Source of the DNA: Elysia marginata
Taxonomy: Eukaryota > Mollusca > Gastropoda > Plakobranchidae
NCBI GenBank assembly: GCA_019649035.1
Contig: BMAT01008710.1
Coordinates: 69,762 to 95,879, forward strand
DNA: 26,118 bases
Direction: 5' to 3'
The position numbers were made by a program, and so were the translations under genes. Below are positions 9,302 through 19,903 of the stretch, one piece after another (the first letter of the stretch is position 1; every line of letters begins with the position of its first letter). The notes beneath the pieces are model-generated. The model did no database searches and was not told the DNA's origin. It worked only from the letters and a program-made list of their open reading frames with translations.

Positions 9302-12300
9302 TTGAGGATAGAACTAACTGTATTATAATAATGTTATGGCAGTGTGATGGTGTCATTGGGTGGAATTTTTTTTTATTTTGTGCTATGTGAGTCCAAGTGT
9401 TCGTTTTAAGTTTATGTGTTTTGACAAAGTTCCTGTGTGTCTAAAAGACAAGTTTTGACATCTTAAACAAAAAAACAACAAATATTGTAGGCTTTTACAT
9501 GGCCTAAGAAATACAAAATTCCAATGGAAGCAGGATTATGAACTTTTTAATGCAAAATCATGTAAATATACAATTTCCATGAATTTCTTAAGTTTGGTAT
9601 TTTTCAATCCCATTTTAAAATATATTTTTACATTATCACACACTGGTATTTACATTAAGAAATTAAGAAAAGCATCACTTATTTTTAAGAATTTAATTTT
9701 AGTTTGAACGAAGTATTAAGCATAGTATTATAGGACTGTCTAGAAAAGTGCGAAGAGGGAATTTTCATAATAGGCTTTATGCCAGCATCACAAAGATTTT
9801 TTTAAATTTGCACAAGTGCATGTAACCCTTTTATTACCTGTATTTGTTTGTTTTGATTTTTTTGGTGGCAGCAAGTTTATTTTTTTAACCGAAATTTCCC
9901 CTTTAGTATAAGACTCAAATTAATTTATTAAAATGTCATAATCACTCAGCCTATTTTTCACTTGGCCATAGCTTTTGGAGATACAACCTTGTTAGTTTCA
10001 TGCACAACTGTGTTGCAGTTTAGGAGCTAATAATAAATACAGGTCAACAATTTATATTCCATACTGTGCCCTACTTTGAAAAAAAAATAGGACAAAACTT
10101 TGTTGCCTCCTCCTCAGATTTGCATACCTTAGCGTTGAAATAGAAAGGCGAAACATCAAAAAGCCAGCAAAGAGCCTTATCTATACATATCTTATATATT
10201 AAAAGAAAGTAAATCGTTCTAAGAGTAAAACTTTAAATTAATGTGCCATTACTGAATAAGGCATGAAAGAACAGATATCAGGGTAGGAGAGAATGAGAGA
10301 GATGAATGCAAGGAGAGCAATGAGACATACATACAGAGAAACACGAGTGTGAGAGGGCTAAGAAAAGGTTTCAGATAACTGAAAGTTTTTTTTTAATTGA
10401 TAAGACCCATAAATTGACAGCATACCAATTGAATTTGGAAAATTCTAGTTTGAACAAAAATACACAACCACCAACATACATACGACCATACAACTTTCAA
10501 TTTATATTACATATGTTTTTACCGTTTCTAGTCATAAAAATATTTAGGTTGATGATGTTTTTCAAAGAAATGCAATAGCTTCATAGATGGTCAGTGCTGA
10601 AAAGTTAAAAACTGTACTGCTCAAAATTATGTTTTTAAAAGATGGGTTATTTTAATTGAATAAAGGTAAAATACTTTTGCTGGCCAAAGGTACAGAGGCT
10701 ATGTAAAGATTTAAACCATAAAAAGCATGAGACTGAGAGCCTTAATAGAATGGTTTAGGTTTTTTTAGATAGTTAAGATGTTTTGGCAAAGCTGTATTTG
10801 AGCACTAAAATTGGAAAGTAAAGGACTATACACACATGTATTTTTACTTGTTTATCGAGGGAAATAAAACTGTCTCTCAAAAATACAGCTGCAGGTATAA
10901 TATACATATCAAGTATAAATCATTTCCAATTTTTTAGATAAACTGTGATTGTATTGAACATGATTTTATCTTACACTGATATATATTTCGTTTTATTCAT
11001 AATTTTAAAAACAGTTTTGTCGTTTAAAATTGCTAATACCCAATCATAACTCTTCTTTTTAAAATGTTGAACGAAAATGTGATAAAAAAAAATTTTGTGT
11101 GCTGACATTTTGATAGTGTAGACTCATTCGTTCTTTGATTTTTTTTTATATAATATTCTTTATGTGTTAAATTGGTTGGTAAGTTAAACATGAATATTCC
11201 AAATTAGGATCCTATCAACAAGAAAGTAATTTTATCATTCATACAATATTTTTTTTTCATTTTGAAACATCATGTTATAGCAAGTTTGTGCTTCTCTGTA
11301 CAAGAGTTGCTAAATATTTTCATTTAATTTCACTTGATCTTTCGAGCCGGAAAGACAGGTATACCAGTCTAGCTTATGCTTATAGATACGCCTTATTTTT
11401 ATATATACCGTAAGACCAGTAAACTCTGATGGAATTCCCTCTTCTTTACAGTTCAAACTAAAGGTTTAAAAATAACTCCAGGGAGCTCCTTTGACCTTCT
11501 AAAATTGGTTTTCTCTTTCATTTGAATCGATTAAAACTGATTTTGGCTCGGCTCAGGGCTTCAGAGCTCAAAGGTTTGGTTTGGCTGATCCTCTGGACAC
11601 TGTTTCATTGATCTTGCTTAGTAAAAGAATCATCTCTGCAAGTGCAAAGGTCTTCTCACTAGCCCACTTCAACTTCATGAACAAAATTTCCTTTCACGCT
11701 ATGGTAGATTTTTAGCAACATCTGATTCTGAAATGATTAATTTTGTCAAGACAAAAGTTTTTCTCTATTTCATCATTAATACATAACGCTGTATATTTGC
11801 AATGCTTGTAAAATCCTTAACGGTTTTAGTTTCGAAAAATATTTTTTAATGGAATTTCAATTTATGATTTTATGGCTTTAATTTTTTGTAGATACCTATG
11901 TCTAGGGTTGATACCAAAGACATTTAATGTTGTTGAGTTTTGTCTTTTCTAAAATAGAAATAAAGACCAGGAAAACACAATTTTTAGTGTTGTACCTAGA
12001 ACAGTGGAATTGTTCATTGTGTGTTTTGCGTTGTGCTAAAAGCCGTAAAAAATTGTACACATTATCATGGGCAAGTCTATGTAGGCTTACGTAGTAGACA
12101 CATGCTGTAGGTCTTGCTCGGTTCCTGTTTTCTGTATACCTTTATGTGTAGCAGCTTTGTGTTTGAATGCGGTAGAATCATCAAGTATTGGCATTTAAAC
12201 AATGTTCTTGCATTTTGATCCCTAAAACATATCCATCGAACACTAGCCTTGAGTTTATAAATGAACATCTTTACTTGATTTGCAAAAACCGTGAAGGGAT

Positions 12301-12690
12301 CGAGTCCTATCTAATAAGGCTTAGCCTGAATGTTAACGCACAGCCCAAGGTATTATTGTTGAAACACGTGTAGAGGACTCAAAATTATTTATTTGTCATA
12401 ATTGTCACAAAATTTTTACAAAGAGCAAGCGAATGATAGATTTAAATTTATCTGCATCTTTACATTGAAGTCTAATTGTATGTTTACAAGGCAAAATTTT
12501 ATAATTAATGCACTAAATAAAAAACCTAACGCTGAGCCATTTCAAATAACTTGCTTTGAGCTAAACATGGTCTTGAAACATTCAAGAAGATATGAGTAAT
12601 AATTTAGTCATCACTGCGGTTGATTGTCTATCATTCGAACGGCCATATAATGAAATTTACTCCCGGTCAAGTAAAGCCACTTATTCGTAC
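9302..12690. other. Intergenic AT-rich stretch without recognised genes
   Basis: 3.4 kb of AT-rich sequence. It includes a purine-rich patch near 10270-10360 and a less AT-rich patch near 11340-11700 without recognisable coding content. Overlapping short ORFs on both strands at 12077-12599 match no family known to me. Confidence 0.6.
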
Positions 12691-13640
12691 ATGTAAATAC
12701 TTTTCAACATAATTTGCGTCAAGATAGGTGCATTATTCCAAGGATGTAGAACTAGAAGAGAAAACATACCCACCCTAAGGAAAGACAGTTGCATCAAGAT
12801 ACCTCAACCATGAGTTCTTCGTCGTCACCAAAACATTTCCCGACAAGGTGAAGCTTGAGGGTGTCGGATCAGGTATGTACTATCGATGGAACAATATCTG
12901 CCAATGTTTTTTCTGAAGTCAGTCTCCAGTAATCCTGGCCGTGTGTGGAGAGGCATTGATACAATGTTGCAGAACATCTTTCGTCAGACGATCAGGTCTT
13001 TTTCAGTGAAGAGCTTCTCTGAGTCTTTCCAAGGTAACAGTTTGTCAAGGAGGCAAAACATCTAGAAGCAAAATACCTTTTGCATCCCAAAACACGAAAG
13101 CCATGGCTTCTTTCATAGAGGGTTGGTTGACTTTTGAGGTTTTGACGGTTAAGGAAGATGGGTCATGGAATCCTTGTATGTTCCAGAGGTGATGTGGTAA
13201 AGACAGGTTTCGTCTCTCATTGTCAAATAATCAAGCAATGTCTCAGTGAAACATCACTGTTGAAGGTTTATTTAAACCACCACCAAATCCAATGTTTTCC
13301 TCCATGTAACCCATCTACAAATCTGTGCAAGTTTCAACTAGTTGCTCTTTACGAACAATTTTTAATTTTCCCGCACTCAGCGAGCAGAAACCTTTCTGTA
13401 TCCCAACTGGCCATGAACGGTTTCGTGCACAGATTATCAGGAGAGTTCAAGGCAATAGCAATGTCCCGTATTTTCGACCTCCAATGAGAGAAGACAAGCG
13501 CCTCAACACGTGCAATTTTGACGTCTGTTTTTATGCTAGTGGATGTCTAGTCTGACTCTGAGTCGCATCTTGCATTCTTGTTTGACCCATCTTGAAATAC
13601 TTGCACTTGGGTTTTTTATTATGGAATTTTTACCACAAAA
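12691..13640 (-). mobile_element. Decayed mariner-type DNA transposon (transposase remains)
   Basis: Read on the minus strand from about 13640 to 12691, segments of a mariner transposase appear in the right order but in changing frames. They include KIARVEAL and KIRDIAIALN (helix-turn-helix region, about 13470-13530), DETCLYH (the GDETW position, about 13200), QPSMKEAMAFVFWDAKGILL (about 13070-13130), NASPHTARITGD (12930-12960) and NYVEK at the C-terminus (about 12700). The first catalytic Asp (DET) is kept; at the HDNA position Asp is replaced (HCINA), and the last Asp of the PSD motif reads PSS. Several stops and frame changes are present. Coding remains cover most of a roughly 340-residue protein, but terminal inverted repeats were not located. 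Confidence 0.87.
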
Positions 13641-14649
13641 AGAATTATTTTCTTTTGAATGTCACAATTTTAATCTTCAGCATGCAAAATCGATGGACAG
13701 CTCTCACTTGTTACTTTGGCCAATTTAGTAAGGAGATTACCAATTTTGCATAGCCCCATTAAGATGCTTGCCGACGACGCTGTAGCCTAAACAATATTGA
13801 AAAAATGTCTATTCCAAAACGGTCTGAAGTCACTGAAAGAGTTGTGAAAAATAAGGCTTTAATGCAAACAAATGCAAAATTTTGAGAAAGATTGGGGAAG
13901 AGAAGGAGACAGAATGGAAAAAACTTATAGAGATAGACAGAGAGATAGATAGACAGACAGAATGAGACGAAATACAGGTGGCAGACAGATAAACAGCAAG
14001 CCGGGAAATAGAGAACAAACGTAAGCTGATGAATACAGAATAATAGATGAGAATAGCGATACGTCTAAAATAGATTGATTAGTTAACTTATTTTCATTTG
14101 TTTCAGTGATTGACAAGACATAAATTAATTTTCCGTCAAGCAAGACAGAGATGAAAGAAATACAAAGGTTTTAGCCGTTCTCCGAATTGTTCACTTCGGA
14201 GTTTAAACCGGACTGCTGTGTTCAAGCTATGCGCAATAACGGATAAAAATTTTTGCGTCTTCGATCTCAAGACAGTACTGGTTTTCGTATGAATGCGACA
14301 ACGATGTTAAGTTTACTAAAGTTACCAGGGAGGAAGATTAACAAGGAAGTGAAACGTTTTGCTGTTCACAAAAAGAGGAGAGAAGGTTAAGATAAATGAG
14401 ACAGTCAGGAAAAAGAGAGAACGACAGAACGAGATAGATAAGGAAAATAAGTATGAGGACTATGAAGTGAGGAGGTAGAAGAAAACAGTGCTAGTGATAG
14501 CAGACGAAGAAGGAAAAAGTGGACTTCAGAAAATGACAAAATTTGTGTAGGTTATTTACTACTTTCTAATTAGGTAGTGATTTTATTTTTTTTCCTAAAT
14601 GAGAAAATTTCATGCATGGGATAAAAATCTGGTTTCCTTTATACCCTAG
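13641..14649. other. Sequence upstream of the first visible TMEM272-like exon, purine-rich on + strand
   Basis: No gene recognised. Between about 13880 and 14010 and again at 14340-14530 the + strand is strongly purine-biased, with interspersed GATAGACA/GACAGA-like units, a degenerate simple repeat. The 5' end of the mariner probably lies in the first 200 bp. Confidence 0.55.
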
Positions 14650-14709
14650 TTCCTGTCAACATAGGTCTGGCTGCCTTCGGAGTCCTTGCCATTGTGGAAA
14701 CTGCATTTG
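14650..14709 (+). CDS. TMEM272-like: TMEM272-like exon 1 (first membrane helix)
   Basis: 60 bp between an acceptor TACCCTAG and a strong donor GTATGT at 14710. One of three frames gives a hydrophobic helix, PVNIGLAAFGVLAIVETAFG, with the last Gly codon split after its first base. Another frame has a stop and the third is Cys-rich and implausible. It is short, so the call rests on splice sites, hydrophobicity and position before the CP motif exon. Confidence 0.6.
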
Positions 14710-14889
14710 GTATGTGATGGACCATCTTGCCATTTTTGCATTTTGCTGATTTTTTTTCAGGGCTAGTATAAATATAGTTGTACATACTGTATAAGTGTTG
14801 TCATAATTTATGTCTTCGTACGACATTCAAAGTGAGATATCATCGTCTTTGCAATATCATTTGCAACAAAGATGGTGTTGATGATGAAA

Positions 14890-14931
<42 letters not shown>

Positions 14932-15823
14932 TTGATGATGTTGATGATGATGATGATTAAGAAGAAGAGAAGGAGGATGGTGATGATGAGGATGAGAATG
15001 ATGATGTTACCTTTATAAGACTAAAAAGAACGTGGTAAATGTATTAACGTTACAGTATTGGCGGAACTGACGATAATGCCGACGTTGTATTTGTGATGTT
15101 AGGATGTAGACAAATAATTATGTAAATAATAATAATAATTATGATGAGCAACGTAGTGATGCTCAGTTCTGCATTGTTCTTTCCTTCAAGCAAAAAAAAC
15201 ATCTTTATCCCTCCCATCAAACATCTTTCTCACTGTCCTGCGGAGCCAAGGATTCCTATATTCCTCTTTGTTGGCGGATGTTTTATATTGCTCAAAGTAA
15301 CCCACATGCTCTACACAAACTATCGCAACAGAAAGCTGTCCATACACGTCACTGAATTTAGCAACAGGAATATACAAAGGTTTGTGAATTTATCGGCGAA
15401 AGGATAAAAATCAGTATCTTGAAGCATCTCATTACGAAAGGCCTAAAAAGCAGACGGAAGTAGTTTTTTTGCCTTCTACTTGTTCTTTTTTTAAATGTTA
15501 GCGTAACTTTTTGGTATCTTGATTAAAGTTATGGTACTCATAGATAATCTTGGTTTGCTCTGTACATGTGTTTATAACGTTGTTGGTTTTTTACAAGAAT
15601 CAGTATAGAGGCTCTTGGAGTAGCAGTTATAGGGGACCTCTTTGTCAGTTTTGTCACCGAATGGTAATAAGTGTAAAAAAAAATTACTTAAGCTTATAAT
15701 TTTTATTTCTAAATTTCTCTGTTATCAAATATACCATTGCTTACAAACGGGGGAGCGCACAGTATATCTTATACCCTTGCGGTTGTAATTGTATCGTCAA
15801 TACATTAATTCCTCCTTAAGCTA

Positions 15824-15866
<43 letters not shown>

Positions 15867-18329
15867 CAAGTGCCAACTTCGGTCCGAAGGTTGGCAACCA
15901 TATTTCTCCATTCTTCTCCGTTCTCGGCCTTCTGTTTCGTATCTCTATAGCGTGTCGACCCTGACCATTCCTTTACATTATCTATCCAATTCCTTCTTGG
16001 CCTTCCCTGTCCTCTCTTTCCTTCGATTTTTACCTCTAGGGATAGTTGTAGCAAAGGTTCCGAGCTGCCTATAATGATGTGTTCAACATACCGAAGTTTC
16101 CGCTTCATAAGCTGTCTTTCGCGCGACATCGGCTATTATTTTGTATAATTTCGAACGTCTGTATCTTTTTTTTAAATATTTTGGAATAGGTCTGTGCTTC
16201 GCAACCATAATTCAAATTTGAGAATACGTAGCACGCCAGGATTCTTTTCTTTGTATTGAGACCAATGTTACTTCTTAGCAGTTCTTTGTTCTCCCAAAAC
16301 TTTTTACTTGTCTTTTCAGTCCGTATTCGTACCTCTTTCAGAGTGGCAACATCCTCCGTGATCATGTGTCCATATTTTTACACTTTTACAGTAAACTTTG
16401 GTTTTTTACTAAGAGAAAATGGCTAAACTTCATTATAAAGCATAAAAATTGCTCATTTTTAAACAAAATGAATAAAAAAACTGCGAAAAAGTCATGGAAT
16501 TTCTACCGAATTTCCCAAAATGGTTGTTCTTCTGAGAGATATTTCGAGACCTGCTCGAGCACAACGTCTCCCGCTTTTATTGTAATCGCTTTTACATCAC
16601 TTCCAATGTGCATCGTCTTGGTCTTCTTCGCGTACCTCCATGCCATACTCTTTACATTTGTCAACCATTATGATACTATCCAACATAGCCTTAAGGTGTT
16701 TTTTCTGACTCTGCCAAGATGACAGTATCATCGGTATATCGGATGTTGTTGGTGTTGACACGGTTGGTGAGTATGCCGCTCTTTTCGGAGATTGCCTTTT
16801 GCAGTAGATATTAGCTGTATAGATTGAACAGTGAATGAGGAAGAAGACATCCCTGTCTCACTTCACGTTGAATCATGATATCTTATGTTGTCCCTATTGT
16901 TAGCTTTATTTTCGCCGATTGGTTCTAGTAAATCTCGCATACCAGACGTCTTTCATGACTCGGAATTTCCGCTAATGTTTCATTTTATTTTCTTATTATC
17001 GATATCGCCGTTGCGTACCATCTTGATCGATAAGGGGAGATCTTCACAATCAAGAACAAGAAATGCAATATGACCAGAATATCAATACCAGTTGCTTAAT
17101 TATAATAAATGCGCTTTGTGCAATATTGGACTTGGTGAGAGCACTTTGGCGTGTCATGACAAGGTCTTTTTTTTTGTTAATGCCTTTTTCTTGAACAAAA
17201 CAAATCCATGCATAAAGGTTGTCTATCTTTATTACTGTTACATTTTACGGAGACAAATGGCAATTTTTAGGTCCTCCCGATGTTCAGTGATTTAGATAGA
17301 AATATTGTCCTCATACATCTACTTTGAAATTTTTTTTAGGGATCTTTACGTCTCTTTGTAGCAACATTTTTATTGTGTGTTTTCATTGCATCAAATTTAC
17401 TTCTAAGTTATTATTTTCATTATAATTACCATAAACAGTTTTACCTTTATTGTCTCAAAATTCATAATAATCAATATCATTATTACATAATTATACCACT
17501 ACTATCACCTCAACCAGCAGCAGAGTCACAGCATTAAATTTCACCTGAATCCCATCATCTTCATTGTTTTTGTCTCCCGCGTTCGTGACAATAATGTTGT
17601 GCTCAGTGCATTGAATGTTGTTAACAATTTTATCTTTGAAAAAAGTACACTACTTGCTCTCAAAATGAACACCCTAACCCCTTATTCAATGATTTATGCA
17701 GCATTTTCTTCCCCCAAGGAGTTCTGATTTTCAGTTTGCAATTTTTTTCGCAGATTTAGAATATGAAAGTATTTTCTTCTCTTTTGTCACTAGGCTTTGC
17801 TTCTTCGCGTGGGACCATTCCAACTAAGCATGATATTGTCAAAGATATTAGAACTGTGTTTGAAACTATGCGCATGTCATAGTTGTAATGAACTTCAAAA
17901 TGTGACAAAACCTTTAAGGTCAAGGAGCGTTTTTTTCTCAGTCACTTTTTGTGTTTGATACACTCAGCGTTGTCATATATTTAGAATGATCAAACGATTA
18001 AAGACGTATAACACATTAGTAGTGAAAAATGTGTTCACAAGTGCTTGTTTTCCATCCTCTTCAGGACTTTTCAGGCTGGTGACGGAGTGCTCACCTTGTT
18101 TCTGATCTGCTGGCAAGCGGTGAGCGCCTACTGGACACTGGGCGTGTGGAAGCCTCACGCTGAGCCACCGCTACACGATCCAGACAACTGGTGCCACCAG
18201 GGCCTCTACATGTTTGCAGTTATCCAGCTGGCTATCTCGGCGACGGTTGTGTTGGGAAGAATTCTCTTTCAGTTCTGCCTCATGATCTGCTTCAGCTGCA
18301 CAGATTTGTTCGAATCTCCAGAGATTTAG
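14650..18329 (+). CDS. TMEM272-like: TMEM272-like small multi-pass membrane protein (three visible exons)
   Basis: Exons 14650-14709, 15191-15379 and 18065-18329 encode parts that follow the layout of invertebrate TMEM272-like proteins, recalled from memory: a first membrane helix, a CP-x-x-P-x-IPI motif (here HCPAEPRIPIFLFVGG), a basic cytosolic loop, then two further helices separated by an extracellular stretch with a Trp-Cys (NWCHQGLY). Function of the family is not established. The exon 2-exon 3 junction is exact (AG|G gives Arg). Exon 1 leaves one base whereas the only nearby AG before exon 2 needs two, so the exon 1-exon 2 join is off by one base. The start codon and cytosolic N-terminus were not found. 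Confidence 0.75.
14710..15190 (+). other. Intron between TMEM272-like exons 1 and 2
   Basis: About 480 bp holding the GAT microsatellite. A second good-looking acceptor (T8CAG at about 14752-14761) leads into GGCTAG and no coding extension. Confidence 0.6.
14871..15007 (+). repeat. Interrupted (GAT)n trinucleotide microsatellite
   Basis: Long run of GAT/ATG units with GTT, GAA and AAG interruptions, followed by a GAA/GGAT-rich tail. It lies in the first visible intron of the TMEM272-like gene. The poly-Asp ORF over it is a repeat artefact. Confidence 0.95.
15191..15379 (+). CDS. TMEM272-like: TMEM272-like exon 2 (CP motif, second helix, basic loop)
   Basis: Frame reads HLSHCPAEPRIPIFLFVGG, then CFILLKVTHMLY, then a basic stretch (NYRNRKL) to NRNIQ, and ends AAAG|GTTTGT in phase 2. 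CPAEPRIPI is the recognisable family motif. The acceptor taken is TTCAAG at 15185-15190; the frame is also open further upstream to 15141. The A8 run directly after the acceptor is a likely place for a one-base length error. Confidence 0.72.
15826..15865 (+). repeat. (TAA)n microsatellite forming the tail of the LINE
   Basis: About 13 perfect TAA units. On the minus strand this is (TTA)n directly following the last conserved residues of the LINE reverse-transcriptase protein, so it is best read as the element's 3' tail. Confidence 0.93.
15826..17120 (-). mobile_element. 5'-truncated, broken non-LTR retrotransposon (LINE), reverse transcriptase part
   Basis: On the minus strand, reverse-transcriptase landmarks run in order from high to low coordinates: AFIIIKQL (about 17100), EVRQGCLLPHSLFNLYS (about 16815-16865), YTDDTVILAES (16705-16740, the YADD box with Thr), SKYLRRTTI (the KYLGS position, about 16530), then KKRILACYVFSNLNYGCEAQ (about 16200-16260), KLRYVEHIIIGSS and GKRGQGRPRRNWIDN (15960-16100), and MVANLRTE before the TTA tail. 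There are at least two stops (for instance in S-stop-Y after LFNLYS), several frame changes and a short internal deletion near 16140. The endonuclease domain is absent, consistent with 5' truncation. The precise clade (RTE, CR1, Jockey or other) is not assigned. Confidence 0.87.
18065..18329 (+). CDS. TMEM272-like: TMEM272-like exon 3 (last two helices and stop)
   Basis: After CTCTTCAG the single base G completes Arg, then TFQAGDGVLTLFLICWQAVS (helix 3), WTLGVWKPHAEPPLHDPDNW and CHQGLYMFAVIQLAISATVV (helix 4), and a Cys-rich end (CLMICFSC) before TAG at 18327-18329. The DPDNWCH segment resembles the extracellular D-x-x-x-x-YC region of TMEM272-like proteins. GC content is clearly higher than in the neighbouring DNA, as expected for a conserved exon. 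Confidence 0.85.
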
Positions 18330-18938
18330 TGATCACGTGTACATTTGACAAGCAGGGGAATTTTCTTTGATTACCATCTCGTTTTATGATGTGCTAGATT
18401 ATCTAGTATCTTTTGCACTCGTGCCACTCCCACTGGAAACGCACGTCATGAGATTGCATTGTATTCTACTGCATAACCCTTATGTAAGGATCAATATTTA
18501 AATCTCCATTGTACTCTTTTGCATATTTTGCAACGTACAACACCCAAGACGTTAGTTGACTGAGAGTGGCGCAAGCACATGTCATATGAAAGTTTATTCT
18601 CACGACGATGAAGGCCTTTTTTGTCGCTTAAGTTTAGCTAGTTGGATCCCAACACAAAGTATTGTCACATTTAAGGGTGCGCATTTCGTCTTTTTGTCTG
18701 CGGTGCTTTTTTATTTTTGCATGAAATGTTTCTTACTACTGTTTAGATATCTTGCAAACCTAATGCGACGACAATTAATATTTATAAAGAAAATGTTACT
18801 TTAGCATTATTTTTATTTCTGGAAAATCAAAGCAAGTCTAATTGAGGTTTACGGTCGTAATGAAAACAAACTACTTCAGTCTAGAATTTTCAACATAGCT
18901 GAGAAGAATCGCATAACTTGAGGTTTTTGCAAGTTTTT

Positions 18939-18944
18939 AATAAA
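18939..18944 (+). terminator. Candidate polyadenylation signal 1, TMEM272-like gene
   Basis: AATAAA 610 bp after the stop codon. The downstream sequence is only weakly GU-rich. Confidence 0.3.
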
Positions 18945-19074
18945 ATCCGTCACTTGAAGTCTCTGCATTTACCACATCTCCTGGAGATAAGAACATGTGA
19001 TTGTATATTCTAGATGGAAAAAGTGTCAAACAATTTTAGAGGTTACCTTTTATTAATGATTAATATGTACAAGA

Positions 19075-19080
19075 AATAAA
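19075..19080 (+). terminator. Candidate polyadenylation signal 2, TMEM272-like gene
   Basis: AATAAA in AAGAAATAAAACTTTATTGC, 746 bp after the stop codon. An alternative to the hexamer at 18939. Confidence 0.3.
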
Positions 19081-19567
19081 ACTTTATTGCCTTCACCCGA
19101 ATCTTACAGTCACTGTTACAGCGGTATACCATTAACATATATTTGGCGCTGTTACTGAGTTTTACCCTGAAGAACATAGTGACTTGATTGCATTGTGCGA
19201 TTTGCTTCACTAACTTTACAACCTATTATTAGAATGAGAAAGTAACGGGTTTGTACTTATAGTAAAGCTGTACAATGCTGGTTATAAACTTCTGATATAG
19301 GTAAGCCGAAGATTTTTTGATTATTGACCTTTTTGCTTTATGTGCATCTTGCTATTTTTATTTTTTTGCGTAAATTAAATGTTCTTACTTACAAAACACC
19401 TATTAATTTTGTTTTTACTTTTTTGTACAAATCCCTTTCACAAATCATACACTATAGTTTGTGTTGCACACTGAAAGACATGAAATATAAATACAGCCTT
19501 TTTGAATTTTAGGATTCTTTATTTTATAAATGGTGTATTTACCTGTCATGTGAATTAATAAAACGGT

Positions 19568-19903
19568 ATGTGTAGCAAAAGCCTAGCATTTAGGTTATCC
19601 TTGATTTTAAAAGCAATACAAAAGAAAATACAAAAACTGAGAACCACAACAGCTGTTAACGATTTGAGAAAAGCTGTGAGAAATAATAGGTCGCACAGGG
19701 GCATTCAACCGTATAGAAATAAAAAATTATGGAATAATCGAAAAGAAAAAATGGCCAGTGATTATATCTGGCTAACAAGGAAATCATCTGAGAACACCTT
19801 TTTTTCTACAAATGACGTTATTAAAATTCGGATAAAGAAAGTAATTAACCTCTTTCCCTCAAAGCGACAACTTTTAGTGGCTGGATCATTTTTTGCAGGT
19901 TAG
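19568..19903 (+). CDS. Unrecognised 111-codon ORF, very basic
   Basis: ATG-initiated ORF of 111 residues, TAG stop. It is rich in Lys, Arg and Asn (for example QKKIQKLRTTTAVNDLRKAV) and has no transmembrane helix and no motif I recognise. It ends TTTTTTGCAG followed by GTTAGT, so it could also be an exon edge. An open frame of this length is unusual but not impossible in AT-rich DNA. It could be a chance ORF, a fragment of a decayed element or a small host gene. Confidence 0.2.
   Translation: MCSKSLAFRLSLILKAIQKKIQKLRTTTAVNDLRKAVRNNRSHRGIQPYRNKKLWNNRKEKMASDYIWLTRKSSENTFFSTNDVIKIRIKKVINLFPSKRQLLVAGSFFAG

Larger units (their letters stand above)
15380..18064 (+). other. Intron between TMEM272-like exons 2 and 3
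   Basis: 2.7 kb, donor GTTTGT, acceptor CCTCTTCAG. It contains the antisense LINE fossil with its microsatellite tail. From about 17120 to 18064 I see only AT-rich sequence. Confidence 0.8.
18330..19567 (+). other. TMEM272-like 3' UTR and downstream AT-rich sequence
   Basis: No coding feature recognised. Contains three AATAAA hexamers (18939, 19075, 19557), any of which could end the transcript. Confidence 0.55.

Noticed and set aside
11640-11700. Short minus-strand open stretch
   Set aside because: About 37 codons, no splice signals or recognisable motif.
13158-13555. Two overlapping + strand ORFs (109 and 76 codons)
   Set aside because: Antisense to the mariner transposase remains.
14778-14960. 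Poly-Asp ORF
   Set aside because: Produced by the GAT microsatellite in an intron.
16366-16722. 118-codon ORF on the + strand
   Set aside because: It runs antisense across the LINE reverse-transcriptase remains, whose minus-strand motifs (YTDD, KYL) are clear.
17973-18158. Minus-strand ORF over TMEM272-like exon 3
   Set aside because: Shadow of the real + strand exon, which has correct splice phase and membrane helices.
18556-18804. 82-codon ORF with hydrophobic segment after the TMEM272-like stop
   Set aside because: Needs a TTG start, lies in the likely 3' UTR and shows no family resemblance.
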